A DNA stretch of 64,000 bases, taken from assembly GCA_022376465.1 (NCBI GenBank), contig JACDTU010000007.1:992001-1056000 (forward strand), in the 5' to 3' direction. The position numbers and the translations under genes were made by a program. The notes beneath the pieces are model-generated. The model was not told where the DNA came from, searched no databases, and saw nothing but the letters and a program-made list of their open reading frames with translations. This document shows, piece by piece, positions 44,132 to 54,258 of this stretch; within the stretch, counting starts at the first letter, position 1, and every line of letters starts with the position of its first letter. The stretch is from Cubamyces lactineus. Taxonomy: Eukaryota > Basidiomycota > Agaricomycetes > Polyporales > Polyporaceae.

Positions 44132-46326
44132 ATGTCCACCATCGCTCATGACCCTCATACTAAGCCTTCCAAGGCCCACAGGATTTCTCGCGTCGCGTCC
44201 GAACCTCTTCCGGACTTGGCAACGCGTGACACGCCGTTGGAGTCGCGTATGAATCACTCGGAAAATGAGGACCCACTCATCGAACAGGTACGGATTACAG
44301 CACTCTGGACACGTACGGAACGCTACAACGTCATATTTCAAGCTCGGGAAATTAGCTTCGCAACACCATACGAGCGAGTATAACCGCCTCAAGTTCGGGC
44401 CGAATGGTATGTCTTGATACTTTCACTTTGGCACGTCCATCAGACCGTGTTCCGAGCGTACCAATCTCGCAGGATCCCCTTTGGTATACACGCCATACTC
44501 GGTTCAAATGCCTGATCATTATAAGGATATGCAAGCTCACCAATCACGCTGTGCCGAGCAACGAGCTTGGTGGCCTAGCGGTTGTGAGGAATCCGAGGAA
44601 ACAACGCGACAAGACTATTCCAAGATGACATCGGGAAGTTCTCCTGGGATGACCCTGCGTGAAGAGATTACAGCTGCTATTACATCGCCTATGATGAATT
44701 CTCGAGTGAGCTCGCGGTTTTCTCAGCCAGAGCCGCAACCACATTGGCAAACGTCTGAGACGCATCCTATTGTGTGAGTACAACTGTGGCACCTGCCGCT
44801 CCTTCCCATAGCTCATCTCTCATTAGTATCTCTACTATCATACCCTCCGAATTGCTGCCCATCATATCTTCTCACTTGGAACGCTGCACAAATGACTACC
44901 CTGTTGTGTTCAAGCTCCCTCGCTCTTATCTGCTCGATCGTATGCTCCCACGGTATGGCGCAACAGAGGCCCAGAAAGTAGCGTCAACCACCGCGCCGCC
45001 ACCTGTTGTCCTACCTGTACTACCACCATGCCCCCCACCCCGACCATCGTCTGCTCAATCTATTGTGAAGTCGCTGAAGCTCCCTGGTCTGTTCTGGGTA
45101 CATCCAACCGTCAGACGCGCGTTCATAGGGAACGCAGAGCCAACTCGGTCTGCTACTGGGAAGCGGCCGAGACCGGCTTCCTTTGCAGCCCCGAGCGGAA
45201 TGGTGTGCGCAGTGCCTGATGAACACAACAAAAGACCGGCAGCTCCGCGTAATGTATCCTCGCCTGTCGTTCCGAGACTAGATATCGATATACCATCGTC
45301 AGGGTGAGCGTCACCGTTGTGTTGATTACTCGCCATCTCATGCACCATAGGTTACAAGACATCGACTTGATACCCTCAAGAACATATAATACCCAACAGA
45401 TTGTTGCTTCGACATTTACCGCACAGACTCTGTTGATACCGGAAGTACCCCAGATACCATCAATGCACACTGCTAGCCAGCTGGGGAACATGTACATGTC
45501 GTCGTGTCCTGGCAAGAAAGGTATGTAACGCCTGTCCTCGTAGACTATATCGATCTAACTATTATCAGTCAGACTCGATGGTCCTGTCAGAGGACGCAGT
45601 ACAGTCTGCAGAGACTTGAGGTCAGACCTAACTCGTATCCAGAACGTTGGTGTGGCTTGCGTAGTCTGGTCGGTTCCATGTCCTGCCGCCTAATAACCTA
45701 TGCTCACCGTGGTGATCCAGTTGCCTCGACGATAACGAGTTGCAGTCGCTCGGTGTGACATGGGCAGAGTATGTGCAAATCGCCGGCGAGTTGGGTATCG
45801 ATGTCTTACGGTAAGCGTCCGTTTGCATCTCCGCGCGCGCAGAGTCTTATCGGTGCACAGAATACCGATACCTGAGGGGCTCCCGCCGAACGACCCAGCC
45901 ATGCTGGATTCGCATCTCTCGAAGTTGATCGATACCTATACGCTGAGGGGCTCTGCCATTCTCGTGCACTGCCGAGGCGGGGTGGGGCGCGCGGGCATTA
46001 TCGCCTGCTGTTGGATGCTGAAGCTCGGTCTCTGTGGATGGCTGGATACCGAAGACTCCGACGTCTCGATGAGGAACTCAGCAGCCACGAGTGATCATGC
46101 TCAAGATCAGGAGGCCACGTTGATCGACCAAAAGACGATGCGCTTGGTGGAGAGGCTCATCGCTGTGGTGCGAAGGCGGCGCAGCCCGAAGGCCATCGAG
46201 ACCTACGAGCAAGTCAAGTTCCTCGTTGACTACGTCGAATTCCTTCGGGACCAAGTTGAGCCGAGGCGCGCAAACCTCTCCCCCTCCGTGGACTGGTTCG
46301 CTGATTGGGATACACGTGTCGCATGA
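44132..46326 (+). CDS. CDKN3/KAP-like dual-specificity phosphatase with long N-terminal extension
   Basis: Exons: 44132-44287, 44343-44406, 44473-44773, 44827-45303, 45351-45520, 45569-45668, 45721-45810 and 45861-46326; 608 codons, all phases consistent. The C-terminal third is a DSP domain resembling human KAP (CDKN3). It has GVACVVCCLDDNELQSLGV, TWAEYVQIAGELGIDVLRIP and PEGLPPND, then the P-loop VHCRGGVGRAG, which satisfies HC-X5-R. It ends EQVKFLVDYVEFLRDQ. KAP dephosphorylates the activating Thr of CDKs; whether this protein does is inference. The first about 390 residues have no recognised domain, are rich in Ser, Pro and Gln, and include DHYKDMQAHQSRCAEQRAWW. Mammalian KAP is only about 210 residues, so the extension is the odd part. 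The gene is divergent from the chitin synthase. Confidence 0.82.
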
Positions 46327-47857
46327 GTGGGATTCCATGCACCGCACCATCTGGTGCGATTTCACTATTCTCATTCTAGTCGGCTACGCCGTCAGGGTGG
46401 GCCCTGATACTTCTGTCCGTAGATAATAATTCAGGTCCCATACGCCATATCTCAATCGATGTAGCCCATGACTCGCACTGCTCCCGCCTCGGCCTCGTGT
46501 GGAACGATGATCAGCAATCGAATGACCTGCGGCGACAACGTCGACCCTGCCATCTGTGGCAGCGACCGATCAGTCTCTACTCGTTCGTGGTTCTAGCCTT
46601 AGTCGAGAGGCTCGAGGAAGCCTCTGCGAAAACTCTTGTCGGACCTTGTAGGCCTCGTGTTATGGAGCTGGCGCGGCCCTACAACGCTGCACAGATCCAG
46701 ACAGATTTCAAGACGTTATTCCGCTCGAGAGTGCATTTCCGCGACGGCACAACTCTGGACCACTCGTTGTTACAGCGGAAGCGAATAAGTAGACTGTGGG
46801 CGCTGCGATTACGTGTGCACCCCGAGGACGTAAGTAAACAGGTGTTGCCTCAACACTTTACGTTGCGCTGCTCAAGTGAAGTCAGTGCGAGCAATATCGC
46901 GCGGCAAGCGAATTGCAGTCTGCGATGTACGGACATCCTTTGCAGCTGACAGTACCGCATTCCTCGCAGTCTCCCTTGGGCCGGGTCGAGGTCGTCGAGT
47001 ATTGTAGAACTCCGTCGGCTTCGCTGCCAAATGCTGGAGGACCAACAGCCCGTATCACACCTGTACGCACCTTCGCCACTGATGTGGGTATTCGCCGTGG
47101 ACAGAAATGGTGCTGTCCGCCCCATGAGCCGACTAACAATTCAGCACTCCGGAAGTTTGGCGATTGTGCCAGGGTCACTGCTTATCTGTACAAGGCCGTC
47201 GGCACGCAGTCATACGACGTCCACCGGGACCAAAGGTCGCCGTGCCATAGCGCAGCACTGCGCCAAACTATGGGGAGGTCCAAATGAAGAATTTGCTTGA
47301 GACGCCGCTCGTTTTCCGACTCGGACTAAGCCAGGCCCCAGGTCTTCCCTGCCTCATTCCCTTGCATAACTTATCACTACTCCCACAGTGTTATGTGCGA
47401 CGATTGGTAAAGATGGTAGCTTTATCACATCAGGCTAGATGAGACTGTACAATGTAAACATACTAGGTCACAAGTCAGCGGAGTTGCTGAGTGGTGAGTA
47501 CAGCAAGGTTCTACGAGGATGCATTTGGGGCGAAGCTTCGATTCTTAGCTCCGGCCGAGCAGAATCAATGGCGCTGACTAGCAGTACTTCAGATCTCGCC
47601 AGAGGCTCCCAAGGGCAAGTTGTGCTACCGATCGCCCAAGTGGCAGGGGGAAATGCGAGCGGCGCCTGTATGTGAACGTACAGACCTGCCTAATGCGGAA
47701 ATGCACCCCGCTCCACACTTGAGCGCTGCATACCGGTAGCCCAAGCCCGGCCCAGTGAGTGAAGGTATCCCAACGTGAAACTCTACCACACATTCTTCGC
47801 CACCGCATTCAGTGCTGCAGAACCCGCCGACACACTCGACTAATCAACCAACGCACC
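46327..47857. other. Intergenic with weak coding-like signals
   Basis: No gene can be supported. Two weak signals are noted. A plus frame at 46497-46949 reads DFKTLFRSRVHFRDGTT and meets GTAAGT at 46829. A minus frame (46882-47178) has a CEECGTVSCKGC cysteine cluster. Neither could be joined into a full model. Confidence 0.4.
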
Positions 47858-48599
47858 ATGTCCGAGCTTGCCGCCACGCCTGTTGTTGTGACCAAGCCGG
47901 ACGGAGGTTCAGTGCAAGTTCTAATTGACGGATCAGTTCCAGTGGAGGGTACACGTACTACTAGCACTGATACCACCTTGGCCGCCATCCTGGAGACTGT
48001 CTTCACGGTGTTTGACCCAGATAGGACTCTGGACCCAGGACTTGGCAAGCCGTTTGCGATACTACCTCGCAATCTCGCCCCGCAATCTGTACCACCTTCA
48101 ATCCAAGACTACCTCAGACAACTCACTGTCTGCGCGAACGCTGCTGCTGCCGCGCTTGCCTGCGGTAGCATACTAGCAGGGCATACGAGCGAAGCCGACG
48201 AGTACGGCGATATCTCGTTTTGGCTAGGCGAAGGTGAATACGACAACGGCCACGAGCTCGAGGTCCTCCAGTCGCTCGCGCTGCGAGGCAGGATCGCTGA
48301 GAATGTAGGTCTCAAGGTAAGTACGTCCACATTGAGTGTCGTGGACTCGTCGTGACTCAAAGCCCGTGCATGTATAGGAAGTGAAGATGTCCACAAAGAC
48401 TGGCCTCCCGACCACAGTGAACGTTCCGACGAACGCGAGTGCCGAGGTGGCCGCGCTCATCGGTCTTCTGCGTCGAATGAGCGCCATACGCGTCTTTTGC
48501 CTACGGGGAGAGCTGAGCGTATACGTCCTCGTCGGACGATATAGCACGGGCGGCACCTCTGGATGGTGCGGGCTGCTCGGGCTGGGCGTTCAGTCCTAG
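47858..48599 (+). CDS. Unrecognised protein, possibly truncated by an in-frame stop
   Basis: Two exons, 47858-48316 and 48378-48599, joined by a 61-nt GTAAGT..AG intron in phase 0, encode 226 residues. The start is MSELAATPVVVTKPDGGSV. The body contains FAILPRNLAPQSVPPSIQDY, a Tyr/Asp/Glu-rich DISFWLGEGEYDNGHELEV and VPTNASAEVAALIGLLRRM. I do not recognise a family and see no signal peptide or membrane span. The frame ends at TAG (48597-48599) right before GTAGGC. Downstream, another open frame from about 48699 reads GRYYENSPLGRYVFAHEAKL and has its own candidate intron (GTATGT at 48772 to TTCAG at 48830). If the original gene continued there, the TAG would be a disabling or alternative end. 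Confidence 0.55.
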
Positions 48600-51492
48600 G
48601 TAGGCTCATCAGGTTTGTCCTCGTCGATTGCCGTCATATACCCGTTGTGTACACTGCGTGGGAGCGAGCACTGACGGCCACTCACTGTATGTCTCACAGT
48701 TGGACGGTATTATGAAAATTCGCCGCTCGGACGCTATGTCTTCGCGCACGAGGCCAAGCTGTGTCCCGCCGGTATGTGCCCCATCCTGCGGTTTAAACGG
48801 ATCCGTGTCTCACCGCTCACCGCGTTCAGGAGAGGCGCATCGCTTTCCATGGATTTGCGTGTGGGTGAGAAGAAGTCGTTGAGAAGCCTTCGCTGCGTTC
48901 CTAATTCGCGACCATCTTGATTGCCCTTGCGTACGTCCTGTCGATTCATTCCTATCGTCAATGCGGTGCGTGGATCATGAGCACCGACCTGTAACCACTC
49001 AAGGGGCCGTACAGCAAGTAATGCAGCTGCATCGTTGCTCGTCGTCCTCTTCTGTGTCCCGAGTTCGCTACGCCCGTACCTCTTGAGCGTCCCGGCTTAG
49101 CGACCAGCAGGTCCGGCAGCGAGTCATGAGATGGGTCAGGGGTCAATGTGCAGCACATGATGGATTACTCGTCAGCCTCGTTAGGCTGACTTCTTGACTA
49201 AACCTGACCGTGCAAGGTACAACAGCGCTCGCACCATGTCGACCACGCCATTTCCACCTCAGGGGCGCCGGCGGAGCAGCGCGAAATTCAAATAGGACAC
49301 ACACGCGTATGCCTATCCGTCCTGGCGACAATCGCCGCATCGCCGCCGCTTCGAGTCCTCGGAGTCGCGCTGATGGGCGGAGTGGCGGCATCGCAGCCCC
49401 TCCGACCTCGACGGAGTGATCGAGGATCGAGGAGGCACTGGGGCTGGCGCCGGGCAGGCTGCTGGCCTAACAGAGCTCAGCCGGCCACCGGATCGCCCCC
49501 CGAGGGAGCCGCCACCCATCACCAAAATCACTGCCCCGCCAGGAGAGAGCACGCGAGGGGGCGTAGAGCGCCCGAGAACGCGTCGAGGACGTTGCAATTG
49601 GACGACGCTGATATGTTCAGTCGACGTCACTGATGGATCTCTGGCACGTTTGAGGCGAGAGGTCGTCGTCGCGGCAAGCTGGGAGGGGGAACCTGCGACG
49701 CGCGCTTCCGGCCTCCTCGGGCGCAGTCAACCAGTGGGTCGCATCAAAGCTGCGCGAGGCGTTTGAGCAGCGAGCGCTAGCCTGGGTGATGCGTCGTGCT
49801 TGAATGGCCCATATACACACGCGATCCATACAAACGCGCCGCAGTCGCTGATACCGCGCTTCTTCCTGAGCGCACCGGGGTTGTACATGTGCACACTTTT
49901 GGGCGGTCTGCGAGCGCGAGTGGTTTGCGGTGCGCAGTCAGACTTTGCCTTGGCGAACTGTGCCATTTCGCGTGGCACGTGGGCTGGAAAGTAAGCACCC
50001 CCTCCCCTGCAAAACGCGCCATCGGGCGGCGGCCTAGACGCTACCCGATATCCGATATCAATGCCATTTTGAAGCCCGATCCCGACACGGCGGATCATCG
50101 TCTGGTGGGCGGGTGAAAGATGCGGAGATGCGGGCGCAAGCAAGAGCCTGCAAGAGCTCTCGGCATTGGGCTGCTGCAGCTTGCCAGTGAGAGGATCCGG
50201 CTTCCGGACGCTCTCTGCACACGCGTACGGCAGAGGTATCTTCGCGGTTTGAACTTTACTCTGGGATTCACGAACTCAGCATAAGGTGATAACCGCAGCA
50301 AGGTTCAACTTTAGCCCGTCGTAATGCGCTAGCAATTGAAGGTCACACAGTCAAAGTTCAACCTACATGGTGTCCGTGTCTACCGTTCACGAGATGTCGA
50401 GTTGGTGCTGTAGCATGGTGGGCCTTCAATGAAGGTTGACAACGGTCGGGTCCGATGAATCGGCGATGATAACTTTGTATCGTCTTGCATGCTTCCAGAA
50501 TGAGAGATTTTAGAGACTAAATGGTTCATAACGTTCGGCTGCAATGGGATATCCTGGAAAGTTGCATCGATTCTTGGTGCGTGCATATGGGAGGGGAACT
50601 TTGTACATGACAGCCGTCGAGTGCCATCGTTATCCGCCCCAACTTCACGAAGCTACCGTTTGTTCGGACTAAGGTCCATCATGGATCAGCATCTCCGCAT
50701 GTCAAATTGTGGGTTGCGAATATCTGTGCGCCTTGCAGGGAATACTAGGCCACTGGCTAGAAGCGGTGCGAATGGACCCTGTATTTTCATTCATCGGCGT
50801 AGTACCTGGCGCGCACGACACTGATCGACAGGAAACGTCGTTGGAAGTGGCGGCATTGCCCACGGGCGCGGCCTTCCCTGCATGTGGTGTCGTCATTGCT
50901 GACCGAGCCGCCTGTCCTTCTAGACCCACGGGCAAGCCGGCGACCTGTGGGTGCCACCGCTACGTATCAGGTCTGCTGCTCGATGGGGCGGCGGCATGCA
51001 TGTGGGTCGCGAATTCGTCGGTGGAAGCGCCTGGCTAACTAGATGAGTGCAGCGCACACTTCAACTCAATGCTACCTATGAAGCCCAGATGCTTACTGCG
51101 GATAACCGCCGCCCGTACGAACTCGGTTATTGAATGCAGTACGTACGACCACCAGCACCTGATGCTCGTCGCCAGGCTCGGTCCGAGGGCTCTGAACGGG
51201 GCTCCCGCTCCATGCCAGGTCGATCCTAGTCCCATAGGACCCTGAATCAGTACTGATCAAGTCAAGTCCGTAGCACGCACTCACAGTACCTTTCACGGCC
51301 GGAACGCCGTCGCGCTGCGAGCCTCGAGGCCCGAGCTCTTCCCGCCCGAAGAGTCCTAAATATTCAAGGGCAAACGTCGGGGAAACACCCAATCGACAGG
51401 CGCTTATCCCCGATCTCGGATCGGCGATGTACCTGACGATTTGGTGCGGATGGGTGGCTGACCGGCGTCTAGCACGTTTACACGCGTGCACG
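48600..51492. other. Long intergenic stretch, weak signals only
   Basis: About 2.9 kb. The first 300 nt may hold lost 3' exons of the gene at 47858. The segment 49200-49780 is GC-rich, with overlapping Arg/Ala-rich frames on both strands that look spurious. Near 51093-51420 a minus-strand coding-like signal occurs (listed separately). Confidence 0.4.
51093..51420 (-). CDS. Coding-like minus-strand fragment, unassigned
   Basis: Two possible minus-strand exons read ALEYLGLFGREELG...GVPAVKG and, after a candidate intron at about 51242-51290 (GTACTG..ATTCAG), SYGTRIDLAWSGSPV...EHQVLVVVRTAFNN. The next in-frame codon after a GTAAGC donor (about 51088) could not be carried further with confidence. 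No start codon or domain is visible, and the piece abuts the MED27 start on the other strand. It may be a fragment, an upstream-overlapping gene or chance. Confidence 0.22.
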
Positions 51493-52723
51493 ATGTCGAC
51501 CACGATGAGCAACGCGTCGAACCCGACGCCGACGCCCTCAGCCGATGCCTCTGCTTCAGCGGCGATGCCGCCGCCACCATTGCCCTTGCCTGCATCGACC
51601 GATCCCGCGACGACAACCTCTGCTTCGCCGCTATCTGACCTTCAGACGCTCCGAAACCATATACAAACCCTCTCTGATTTGAACAATCGCCTGCAAGCCT
51701 TACGGCACATCCCAGCCTTACTGCTCCGGCCACCTAATACCGGTGTGCATACGCTCCCCCAGGCGTCACTACTTCGCCATGAGTTCCAAGAAATCAAGGA
51801 CATCACGGAGGCCATACGTTCCGACAAGGTGCAGGAGGCGTTGAAGGCCGCCCGGAAGAGCGAAGCTGCAGAGCCCAAGCTTCTGGGGTTTGACATCCGC
51901 AGGGACAACCTGAAACGAAGGCATGTCTTCCACGCATCTGAACGTACCACTTAGCAGCGAGCAACTTAGTGCCACTCCTTGCGGTGCATCTTCGTGCCCA
52001 GACGACCCCCATCACCCGAATCCCCGCAACCTTACCGCGCGACGGAGTCCAGGAGCAGCTCATTCCTTCCGCGTGGAGACCATAGTTCGCCGCCTGTCCG
52101 TTTGGACGGCTTGGCTGCATACATCAAGGCACACAACAAGTCGAGCCCATACAAGCTGCACGTAGTCGCGCCAAAGAAAGGCCGCGCGCTACATTGTCCA
52201 GTCGTGTTACGTTTCCTCATCCCCGACGTGGTGGTGGTGTACATGACATTGGATCAGTCCACAACCGAACAAGAGGCTCTCGTGGTAGAAAGCGCCACCG
52301 CATTTGGGCCGCGCGAACAGGTACGGTTGGTGGCTATATGCGTCTTGACAGGCTTCTGAACGGCATCCCGCATTCCAGAAACCCCACCATTCGCAGTCCG
52401 ATTACACGGTTTTCCAGCAGCTATCCCAGCAGCTGGCGAAGGTCCTCCAGGCTGAGCCGTGGGCATCGTTGCAGGCCATTACGGTAGGTCACGTTCCGAC
52501 GGGCCGTGTATCCAATCTAGCGGTCAGATCGTCGTTGTTTCCTGTGCTGACGGCCGTACAGAGCCTGTTGAGTGCGTATGAAAATCTATTCACGGAGCCG
52601 TGTACGGTCTGCGGGCGTGTGCTTTCTGCCGAGGCCCACACGCCGCCTGTGGTCCGCGTGCGGAGAGAACCGACGATGGACCAACCGTCTGCATGGGGCG
52701 TGCACCATGTTACGTGCAAATAG
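51493..52723 (+). CDS. MED27: Mediator complex subunit 27
   Basis: Med27 belongs to the Mediator tail/upper-tail, which bridges transcription factors and Pol II. Exons: 51493-51920, 52002-52320, 52379-52483 and 52562-52723; 337 residues with matching phases. A Pro/Ser/Ala-rich leader precedes a coiled helical stretch (LSDLQTLRNHIQTLSDLNNR). Then comes GFDIRRDNLKRR-RPPSPES, then RLDGLAAYIKAHN and a beta-rich middle. The C-terminus LLSAYENLFTEPCTVCGRVL is the Med27 signature with its CxxC pair. The first intron appears to use a GC donor (AG/GCATGT, 51921), since only this phase restores the KRRRPPSPESPQPY continuity. The subunit shares the nucleus with Rpb3, encoded 30 kb away, without implying co-regulation. 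Confidence 0.85.
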
Positions 52724-54258
52724 CGTCGAGCGATAGCCATCTCTTCTGGATGCCCGTCCGCCATCGACGGCCATCGGGTACAATCCGGTGCGTCGTATCA
52801 TGGCATTCTGGGGTCTAGACGGACGATATCATCGAGCCGTCTGTATGGCTTAGGGGCGCGATCGATACGAGGTATTGTCGAGTGCCCCTTCCCCTCTCCC
52901 TCGCCCTGTACCTCCACCCGCTCCAATGTACTACATGTTTGCACATGCGCGGCTGCAGTACCGTGACGAGGCCGCAACGATTACCCAATCGACCATGCTC
53001 CTGAACTGAGATCGGCGGAGGCGCAGTAACCGCCGGGCGCCATGGTGGGCACGGGCGGTGTGCGTTTTGAGATGCAGAGCCACGGACGGAAGGCACGGGC
53101 CGTCCGTCGCGTGGGCTGCGCTTGAGGCTCCTGTGATTGCCCAATGCCCAGCTGCAGCCAGGAGGAAAGGCGACGACTGGGACGACACAGGATGGCGTCC
53201 GGTGGCCCGTAGGCAATCATACGGTGATGGCGCCAACAGATGCGACTCCGCCAAAGCGCTGTTGCGTCAAAATCACTGCCAAAGATAACAAGACGCGATG
53301 TTGGACGTCGCCGTCGCACTCGGGAAAACAGCATAGCGCAAGGGAGGGCAGGGCTCCCAGCACTTCGTCCCTCCGACCGCGGACAGAGCGTCGTGCGCCA
53401 CCACTGAGCCGGTGGCGATGAGCGCTGGGCGGCAACAATGCCATCCACGTGCTCGGACCTTGTCTGCGATCTCGATCTCGCCACGTTGCGTTCTGCTGAC
53501 TTCTGCTGATCCCTCTCGGCCAATCAGCGCCCGCTCGAGTAGGAACGGGGTCCACGCCCTCGACGCCGTCCGCGGCCCATGAGCCTTGAGGCTCTCTGCC
53601 TCTCCAGCCCCAGTAAGGCTCTCCCAAAAATCCTCAAAAAATCACGCGGAGGCGCAGGTGAGTGTTGCAATCGCTGGAGGCTCGCTGATGGGCAGTCGTG
53701 CAGGAAACAGTTTAGCAGGATGAAATACTTCCGAGAGACGCTGATATTCGGCGACGAGCGGTAAGCGGCATTTTTCTTTTCCAGCAGGTTTTCAGCGTGT
53801 TTTGGGTGCCTTGAGTGATGTGCCAAATGGGGCCACGCAACGGCTCAAGCTGCTGTTCGATCGTCGATCGCGTCTCCGGCTTTGCACCGCGGCCGCTCAG
53901 CCATCATCTCGCCCTTCAGCTTAGCATGCCGCCCGCCAACAATACATCATCTCCCCATTTCCAACCTTCCCCTCCAGGCCCCCCTCCTTCCTCCCCGCCT
54001 TTCCTCTTTCGTATATCAGGAGCTCCGACCTTTTGTCCGTCGCGCCTTATTTGACTCCGTCAGTTCTTGACACCCTCCCCTCCCCGCCACTCATCACGCC
54101 CCGCGCGCTTGCGTGCCTCACTTGCCCGACACGCCTGCGACGACGTCCCCGATCCCACTCTCATTGCTTCAATCAAGCTTTCATCTGTTGTACCAAACAT
54201 TCTTGCAACCTTGTTCGACGCGCCAAACATCCCCCAGCTTCTTTAGAAGAACATCAAG
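52724..54258. other. Upstream region of the Medusa-like gene
   Basis: About 1.5 kb. Several 100-180-codon minus frames (52815-53627) are Arg/Pro/Ser-rich shadows in GC-rich DNA. From about 53930 to 54230 the plus strand is strongly pyrimidine-rich, which suits a long 5' leader of the gene at 54259. Confidence 0.45.

Noticed and set aside
49143..49830. Arg/Ala-rich frames on both strands
   Set aside because: Same GC-driven pattern; no consistent reading frame preference.
52815..53627. Overlapping minus-strand frames of 107-180 codons
   Set aside because: Several frames are open at once because of high GC content; none shows a domain or splice continuity.
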